A stretch of DNA of 64,000 nucleotides from Oenanthe sinensis. Taxonomy: Eukaryota; Streptophyta; Magnoliopsida; Apiales; Apiaceae. The position numbers were made by a program, and so were the translations under genes. Under the pieces are notes generated by a model. It ran no database searches. It saw only the letters and a list, made by a program, of their open reading frames with translations, and had not been told where the DNA came from. Below, one piece after another: positions 57,938-64,000 of this stretch (the stretch's first letter is position 1; the number at the start of each line of letters is the position of its first letter). The DNA lies in contig CM053809.1 of NCBI GenBank assembly GCA_028671895.1, forward strand, positions 3,021,501 to 3,085,500. The letters are read 5' to 3'.

Positions 57938-60556
57938 AATAGTTACTTAAATATCTATATGTTCTTAATGCATCAATTATCCACGGGGATATATCCAATT
58001 GGTTTTTTTAAATTCATTTTCTTATGATTCAACATGACATACTCCAACTTAAAAATTCACTTTCCTTTTTAGTTCATTTTCTTTGACTCGATCCACCTAA
58101 ACCCTACCCACTTTCCTTATTCAGTCATCTGTTGGGCCTTTAATAAAGCAATTATTTTATTTTGCACGATCCCGATCAATCAAATTCAAAACTAATCCTT
58201 ATCATTTTTATATTTCCACTGTGATTTCAAATTTTTATCCTATAATTTTGCTTCAGAGGTTTGTTTCAATGGAGAAAACAGGTTAATAATCATCATGGTT
58301 TCGTGTTTAATTCATGTTATGCATCATGATACATAGGGTATCATCGTGCACGGTAGTCAGTACATTGATTATCAATATTGCAATGGTTACTAATGTTATT
58401 TTCTTTGTGTTTTGACATCGTTTTTTCACACTTCTTTTGCTGGTTTCTTCTTCATTCTATCAACCGTTTTCACTAATATCAGGAAAAAACGAAACCTCAT
58501 TTTTCTCCGTCTAAGACTAAACCTAGTATTCTTTTGTGTTAATGTGTACTATTATGCACTACACATGTTTGATAAAATTCCTACATAGGTGTTTTGTTAA
58601 TATTCCTAGAAGTTTAAATACAACATGTTGATTGATTTTAGTTGCATTGAAAAGTTTATAAGATGTAGCATTTGTGTGATTTTTACTATTTTTTTTAATT
58701 ATTTGAGTTTTGCATATTGAAGAAATAGTGAAGTAACATACAACTAGATAGTTATTTATGTTGGTGTTATCATCGATATTAAAATGGATCTTTCAGGTTA
58801 GTCTATCTAAACACATGAATTGTTTTTAAATGTTACTAAAGTAGTGAACAGATGTACTTTATTATTTTTTTATTGATGATTCGGTTACAACACGCCATTA
58901 GAAATGAATCTTTAATATTGATCATGCTCTTTTTTTTTTGTTTAGGATTGTCTCAGTTTCATCCTTTTGTGAGGTTAGTTTTATTCCATGTTACTTTCAC
59001 CATTCATTACAATGAAGAAAATAGGTTGGTAATTGATTTGTTTTATGTTTTATGTTTTACTCCTCTTTTGGTTGAATCTTAATAGTATCTTGGTGTAAAA
59101 CTGGTCGTAATCAGATTCCTCTAGGTTTGAACTCTCCGTCTTCAATATGAAATTTAAGTTCATGGCTTTTCATCATGTTCCCCTTTTTTCTTTTTCAAAT
59201 TCATGCTCTGCTCAATTAAAATTTAATTCTTCTCTCCTTTTTCGTATTTACTTTTATTATACTCTATAACCCATGTTTTCTGTATATATGTTTGTTTTTA
59301 TTTGTTCTGTAATTGCAGATCTCTTTAGTTTGTTAGATTAAAGTTTATTTTCTGTTCTCATCAGATTTTAACTTGATTAATATCATCGAAGCTTTCAAAT
59401 CAAGGTTCATCACCAGGTAACTTAGGTTCTTTGCGATTGTGTTATTGTTTGATATAGATACCTTTCAATTTTAGTTTTAGTTATTAATTCATTGAATTGT
59501 GGATAGATAATTATAAAAAAATTAGCTGTCGTAGATATATTAGAAAGTAAGTTTTTCTCAATATATTCACATTTCAATTTCAAGGACACATCAATTAATT
59601 TTAGTTTAGGTAAGTAATATGCTAAAATATACATCTGTTAAGCCTATAATCAAGGCCCGGTTATGCACGCTTCAAGAATATCAAATTCAAATTCAAACAT
59701 AATCCTTATCACTATCATATTTTCACTGTGATTTCAAATCTTTATCCTACAATTTTGCTTCAGACGTTTATTTCAATGGAAAAAACATGTTAGCAATATC
59801 AATGGTATCAATTATTTTTCATGCTTGTTTTATTACTGATTTCATTCTTAATGTAAAATAGGTCTTAAGAGAATCCTCTTGCTCTGGTCTTTACTTCGTT
59901 GCAACGAAATTGTAAGTTGAACTCAATTTCATCCTCTTCTCTTTTTTCCATATTTAATTCTCGATTTATAAATTTATGTTTTTTTATCATATACATATAT
60001 ACATATGTGTATGTGTTCATATGCGGATGATGTTTTTATTTTGTAATTATATATTTCAATAATGATTTGAAATAGTTTTCTCGCATCACAACCGCTACTG
60101 ATACATCATTAACAAGTTGGTTAATCGGTTACATACCTCTAACTCCATTATATCTCTATCTATATCTCATATATCCCCTGTCTCCCTCTTCCCTGTTTCC
60201 TTCTCTCTATCTCTCTCTCCCCTTATCTGGTCCTCTATAAGATCATTTGAAGTATTTCGTATTGTTTGAATTATTGTGAACTTTAATAGTAATTACTATT
60301 GCTAGCAAGCTTAATGATTTTTATAAGATGATTTCCCTGTTATTCAATTGGTTTATTTATTTGAATTGGTGTTGGTAATTATGTTTGATGTTTGGATTAA
60401 AGTACATTTAAAAATAGCCATAATGTTGATTGAGGTGTAGTATAATTGTATATTATTTATGGATGTGTTATTGGTTTATGTTATTAGCTAATCTCTTACA
60501 TTATAGTGGTATTGATTGGTTTTTGAAGTTTTAATCATTATTTTCGTGGATCTCAG
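57938..60556. other. Spacer with a diverged direct repeat
   Basis: The sequence around 58177-58300 (AATCCTTATC, TCCACTGTGATTTCAAAT, CAATTTTGCTTCAG-like, then TTTCAATGGAGAAAACA) recurs near 59672-59800 with changes. CT-rich patches lie near 60160-60240. No exon with a recognised product is seen; this may be the upstream region of the pseudogene that follows. Confidence 0.5.
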
Positions 60557-60690
60557 ATGGAAAGAGTGACCAATCTGGATCAAGCTAATAACATATGAAA
60601 TTTGGGCAAAAGAGAGCAGCTCCTGCTCCAGTAATTGGGATGTCAACAAATCCATTTGATTTCTCATCTGTGGCTGACTTACTCAATGTA
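60557..60690 (+). pseudogene. AKR2-like ankyrin protein fragment (tentative)
   Basis: After a TCTCAG acceptor one frame reads DGKSDQSGSS, two stops, then GQKRAAPAPVIGMSTNPFDF followed by SSVADLLN. The SNPFDFSxMxGLLN block is characteristic of the N-terminal region of AKR2, a plant ankyrin-repeat chaperone for chloroplast and peroxisome membrane proteins. Similarity stops after LLN, and no ankyrin repeats follow. The match is short, so the call is cautious. Confidence 0.4.
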
Positions 60691-61028
60691 GCTAATATTG
60701 TTATTTTTTATGGAAGTTCATCTAAAATTGTTTATGCTGATATACTTATGCTTGAGAAGGTTGTGAAATAGGTTATATGTAAGCTCATTTGAGCACATAA
60801 TGCCTAAAATGGTACCTTAAATACATACACATCATTGTCTATTATTGGAATGCTGTAGGCCATCCATTCTTGATCTTTTATAGGTGCTTACTGCAGGAGT
60901 GATTAATATGTATTCAAATAATCTAATTTACTTGGACGTTGGCTATAGCTCCATATTGCTATGAATATTACGCACTCACCATTTGTGGAGTTAAATGTAC
61001 ATAACTTCTTTTGAGTTATTTTTTTTAG

Positions 61029-62116
61029 GTCAATGATATTACTCACTCACCATTTGCAGAGCACGAGCTTATGTTGATTAAAGTTGTTGTTGATCCTGAT
61101 GCTAGGCGGGATGTTTTAGATATTGCAAGGATCTTCAAAGCTAAACATGTACATGTCTCTGACCATATTGTAACTTTAGAGGTAAGACTATCTCTGAAAT
61201 GAACATATATCTATTGAAGTCTTTTTTGAGATATATCCAGTTCATAATTATATAAATTCATTTAAGAAATCTAAAATCATTATGTTTTTGTGCGTGTTCT
61301 ATGCAATATGTTTTGATTGCCTGTTAGTCTGATTGTATATCTAAGACCCGTAATTTCTATAAATATCTTAGATATTCTGAAGTCTTGAAGCGTTTAATAT
61401 TTTTTATTCACATGTAAATTTCTAAGACTTCACAGTAGAATGAAGTAATCACTAATACAATGTATTTCACAGTAATATGGCAGTTATCTTAACCTTTAAT
61501 TAGTGACTTACTAGTCTGATGGTCATACAGTTATCACATTATATAACATTACAAGTTTAATCCTTTTGCAGTGCCCCTACTAATGTTTGTATATACTAAT
61601 TATATATTATATTATAAACTATTCTATATCTAAGTGTGTAGATCTGACTTTTAACAATTCTGTTCGTCGTAAACGCATTTATATGATATCTTTGAATCCC
61701 TCTTCTCATATTGTTATCAATATTTTATTTATGGTACTCTTTCGCAGCTCACTTAAATATTTTGAAAAGATGTTTGTGTTACATAAATTACTGGAAATCT
61801 TCGGCATCCACAAGGTAGATTCCAATAGCTCTTCCACTTCTTTTATTTCTTTTTCTGTTTTGGCAGGGTCAATAATAAAAATTTAAATACACATGCGCAC
61901 CCAGGCCCCCAGTACAGTTCAAATTATGTTTTCATAATATTATCGATCAACATAATTTTTTTACTATCAGATAATTGTCAAGAACAAATCTTCTTGTCAT
62001 ATTATTTTTCATTGTGACTTTATTTCTTCAAGATGGCAAGGACGAGGCGGGTGGCACTGGTGTGGGAGTCTGGTGTTAATTCTAAGTAACTTCGGGGATA
62101 TTCCCTGTCATTTTAA
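61029..62116 (+). pseudogene. Acetolactate synthase small (regulatory) subunit, C-terminal exons, broken
   Basis: Three exon-like pieces match the end of plant acetolactate (acetohydroxyacid) synthase regulatory subunit, which activates the catalytic subunit and confers feedback inhibition in branched-chain amino acid synthesis in plastids. 61029-61181 reads VNDITHSPFAEHELMLIKV, then ARRDVLDIARIFKAK and VHVSDHIVTLE (ACT-domain part) and has AG and GT borders. 61748-61814 reads FEKMFVLHKLLEIFGIHK after an apparent frameshift and stop. 62033-62116 reads ARTRRVALVWESGVNSK, stop, LRGYSLSF, stop. The stop replaces the Tyr usual in SKYLRGYS. N-terminal exons are missing. It is either a degraded gene copy or a captured fragment. 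Confidence 0.78.
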
Positions 62117-62465
62117 TTAATATTTTCTAATGTTAATTCTAAGTATCTTCGGGGATTTTAAATAAATGTATACATCTATATATAGAGAACGAAGTTCTGG
62201 CATTGGTCAAACTATTTGTTTATTATGTTATGTTTTTGTAGGACTTATTTACGGACAACTAAAATATGTAGTATAAGCTTTAATATAAAAGTTTTTGAAT
62301 TCAAATTTTCTCCCATTATATATCCATACCACATCCTACATTATTCTCCCACAGGCCTGAGTCGTAAGATGTATAAGCTGTAGCTAATTAATTTATAATC
62401 AAATGAAGACCTCACTTTTTTCTGTAGAGATAATGCATTTAAATTTACATCCTTTATTATTTCCC
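62117..62465. other. Spacer after the pseudogene, with a duplicated exon scrap
   Basis: At 62133 the sequence GTTAATTCTAAGTATCTTCG repeats the end of the last pseudogene exon (62077) but keeps TAT where the exon has TAA. Nothing else is recognised. Confidence 0.6.
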
Positions 62466-63190
62466 TTAAATACAAGTTTGTAGAAGGGAGGTTGAATACA
62501 AACTTAAGAATTTTTTATCAAATTCTTGTGGATTTAAGTTTGTATAAAAAAACTGTTTGAGTGTTCGGAAAATTAAAACTAGGAAGTAGAACAGAAAATT
62601 AAACATAAATAGTTGAAAACAAATCTTTTAAAATTACTAGTGAATTATTTTTCCACTAATGAATATTTTTGCTTTCAATTAACCTTGGTCTTAAAACCAA
62701 GCTTCTTACAAAATGTAAATAGAATAAGGAAAAACACTACAAATGATTCATATATCTTATTATGTCTTTTTTGAGTTCTTGTTCTATTATTTCTACATAC
62801 TTTGCTACAATGAACTGCTAAACTATATATAGCAATCCATTTCCAACATCTATTTTCTATCAACTGATAAATGTATAAAATACATTTTACAATATTTACA
62901 TTAAAATAGAATGTAGCGGCTTTCACACTCTTCATTGGACTTTGCCTTGTTCTGGAAAAGTCTTTGTCTTGATCTTCTCCTTGAAGACTGTGTTCCTTTG
63001 AAAGTCTTTATAATCTTGACAGGACTGTCTTTAACTATTTTGGGAATTTTGATCAATTGATAATTGATGTGAAGCTTATCAATCGATCCTTCTTTATTTA
63101 TCCATCGATAGATAGGTTATCCATTGATCAATTGATATATCAATGGATATTTGAATATCCATTGATCCCTTATCCATCGATTGTTATTTC
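62466..63190 (-). repeat. LTR fragment of a Sirevirus-like element (minus orientation)
   Basis: On the minus strand this shows a palindrome-rich U3-like part, GCTATATATAGTTTAGC as a possible promoter near 62825, and CAACCTCCCTTCTACAAAC near the end, the same phrase seen at the ends of the other Sirevirus-like LTRs here. No primer-binding site follows, so the element is truncated. Its other part appears displaced by the LTR that begins at 63191. Confidence 0.6.
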
Positions 63191-64000
63191 TGTTAGGAAT
63201 CTACATGTGATTTGATGATAACATTAATCTTAGAATCATAGAAATTTTATTTGTTGTAACTGATCAATTGATATGAAAGTTATAAATATCAATTGATCAG
63301 GAAACCATTTATCAGTTGAAGTGTTTATATGAATCAACTGATAATTTGGATTGTAGCATAGGTGTACTTAGTCTATTTCAATCGATAAGGTGTAAATCAA
63401 TTGATATTTTGTTCATCAATTGATGTTAGAGTTGATTGATATGGATCATCAATTGATGTGTAAATTAAACTGTTAAATTATAATTATGTGAAGACAGGAA
63501 ATTGCACAAGTGAAGGATGATCAATTGATATTGAAGCATCGATGGATGGAGGATCAATCGAAGAAGCCAAGCCAAGGATTGAAGACCATCAACTGATGTG
63601 AAGACCCATCGACTGATATATCGATTGATAACATCTATCAATCGATAAGACATCTTTTATCAATCGATGGATATAAAGATCAATCGAAGAAGTACATCAG
63701 TTGATGGATTAAAGAATGGATCAATTGATATGCTTGACAGCAAATTATCAATTGAGTGTGACAACACAGAAAGAATATCTGTTGAAGATCCAGAGAACAA
63801 AAGCACACCTATGGAAGACAGTCTAGAGTGACTGTGAAGACTCAATCAGAAGCTGTCTTTCAAACCTTTTTATAAAATAGAAAAAGGTAAAAGGAAGGCA
63901 AGTAGAAACAATCCTAGAATAGGAATTGTAAAAGAACACTAGTGGTATATAAACAAGTGTAGTAGCATTATTAGAAAACATACAAGTTAGACATATTTCT
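63191..64000 (+). repeat. LTR of a Sirevirus-like element, running off the window
   Basis: It begins TGTTAGGAATCTACATG, very similar in form to the start of the LTR at 45467, and continues to the window edge. It has dozens of ATCAATTGAT / ATCGATxGAT type motifs up to about 63735, then a promoter-like GTGGTATATAAAC near 63942. No coding sequence is reached. Confidence 0.65.

Noticed and set aside
1..64000. Integrated plant virus sequences (caulimovirid or geminivirus type)
   Set aside because: All reverse-transcriptase-like sequence has Copia domain order and LTRs. I saw no movement-protein, coat or Rep motifs.
1..64000. tRNA, rRNA or snRNA genes
   Set aside because: Matches to tRNA-Met are only 12-13 base primer-binding sites beside LTRs. 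No cloverleaf with A and B boxes was found by eye.

Overview
This window is nuclear DNA of a flowering plant. Genes have short introns with GT..AG borders, the intergenic DNA is very AT-rich, and plant-specific families are present (a plant DUF810/MUN-domain protein, an NRT1/PTR-family transporter, a SKIP19-like F-box/LRR protein). Copia, hAT, Helitron and Stowaway-like elements are abundant. A eudicot is very likely and an asterid is my guess; the sequence alone does not fix the species. I found no bacterial, organellar or viral gene set and no RNA gene I can defend.

Layout. 1-1533: last part of an hnRNP-type RNA-binding protein gene, whose exon really begins at 403; its first RRM lies off the left edge. 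1534-8000: transposon-rich spacer with a ~1.6-kb tandem duplication whose breakpoint lies inside a hAT element. 8320-12305: an apparently intact five-exon gene for a 1012-residue DUF810/MUN protein. 12760-14336 (minus, tail-to-tail with it): remains of an NPF5-type peptide/nitrate transporter with no 5' exons and a one-base deletion. 14515-21699: a Stowaway-like element carrying Helitron remains, a MITE, a 1.33-kb non-autonomous hAT with a perfect 8-bp target duplication, and a 3.88-kb Ac-like hAT whose transposase reads in one frame except for three stop codons.

22177-43207 is an old, inactivated Copia element on the minus strand. Eleven bases inside the tip of its 3' LTR sits a 13.3-kb younger LTR element (23759-37090) with a perfect 5-bp target duplication and two 1853-bp LTRs in which I found three differences. 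Its 9.6-kb interior has no recognisable gag-pol and looks like a mosaic. Its LTR carries a tandem array of about six GC-rich hairpins, the most striking structure in the window. 43208-47500 holds a decayed Sirevirus-like Copia segment in the order 3' interior, LTR, primer-binding site, gag, which is what a head-to-tail pair sharing one LTR would leave.

47500-54500 is non-coding: a ~59-bp tandem array, simple repeats, a direct duplication, a Helitron with a textbook 3' end, and three MITEs. 54950-57324 (minus) is a two-exon F-box/LRR gene with a repetitive Asp/Tyr-rich tail and a 214-bp tandem duplication in its intron. 60557-62116 holds broken exons of an acetolactate synthase small subunit, preceded by a short AKR2-like fragment. 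The right edge (62466-64000) has two LTR pieces in opposite orientation, both rich in ATCAATTGAT-type palindromes.

The genes share no pathway. The coherent theme is the repeat biology: nested insertions whose order can be read off, and three LTR families each carrying its own array of short dyad motifs. I see no undescribed multi-gene system.
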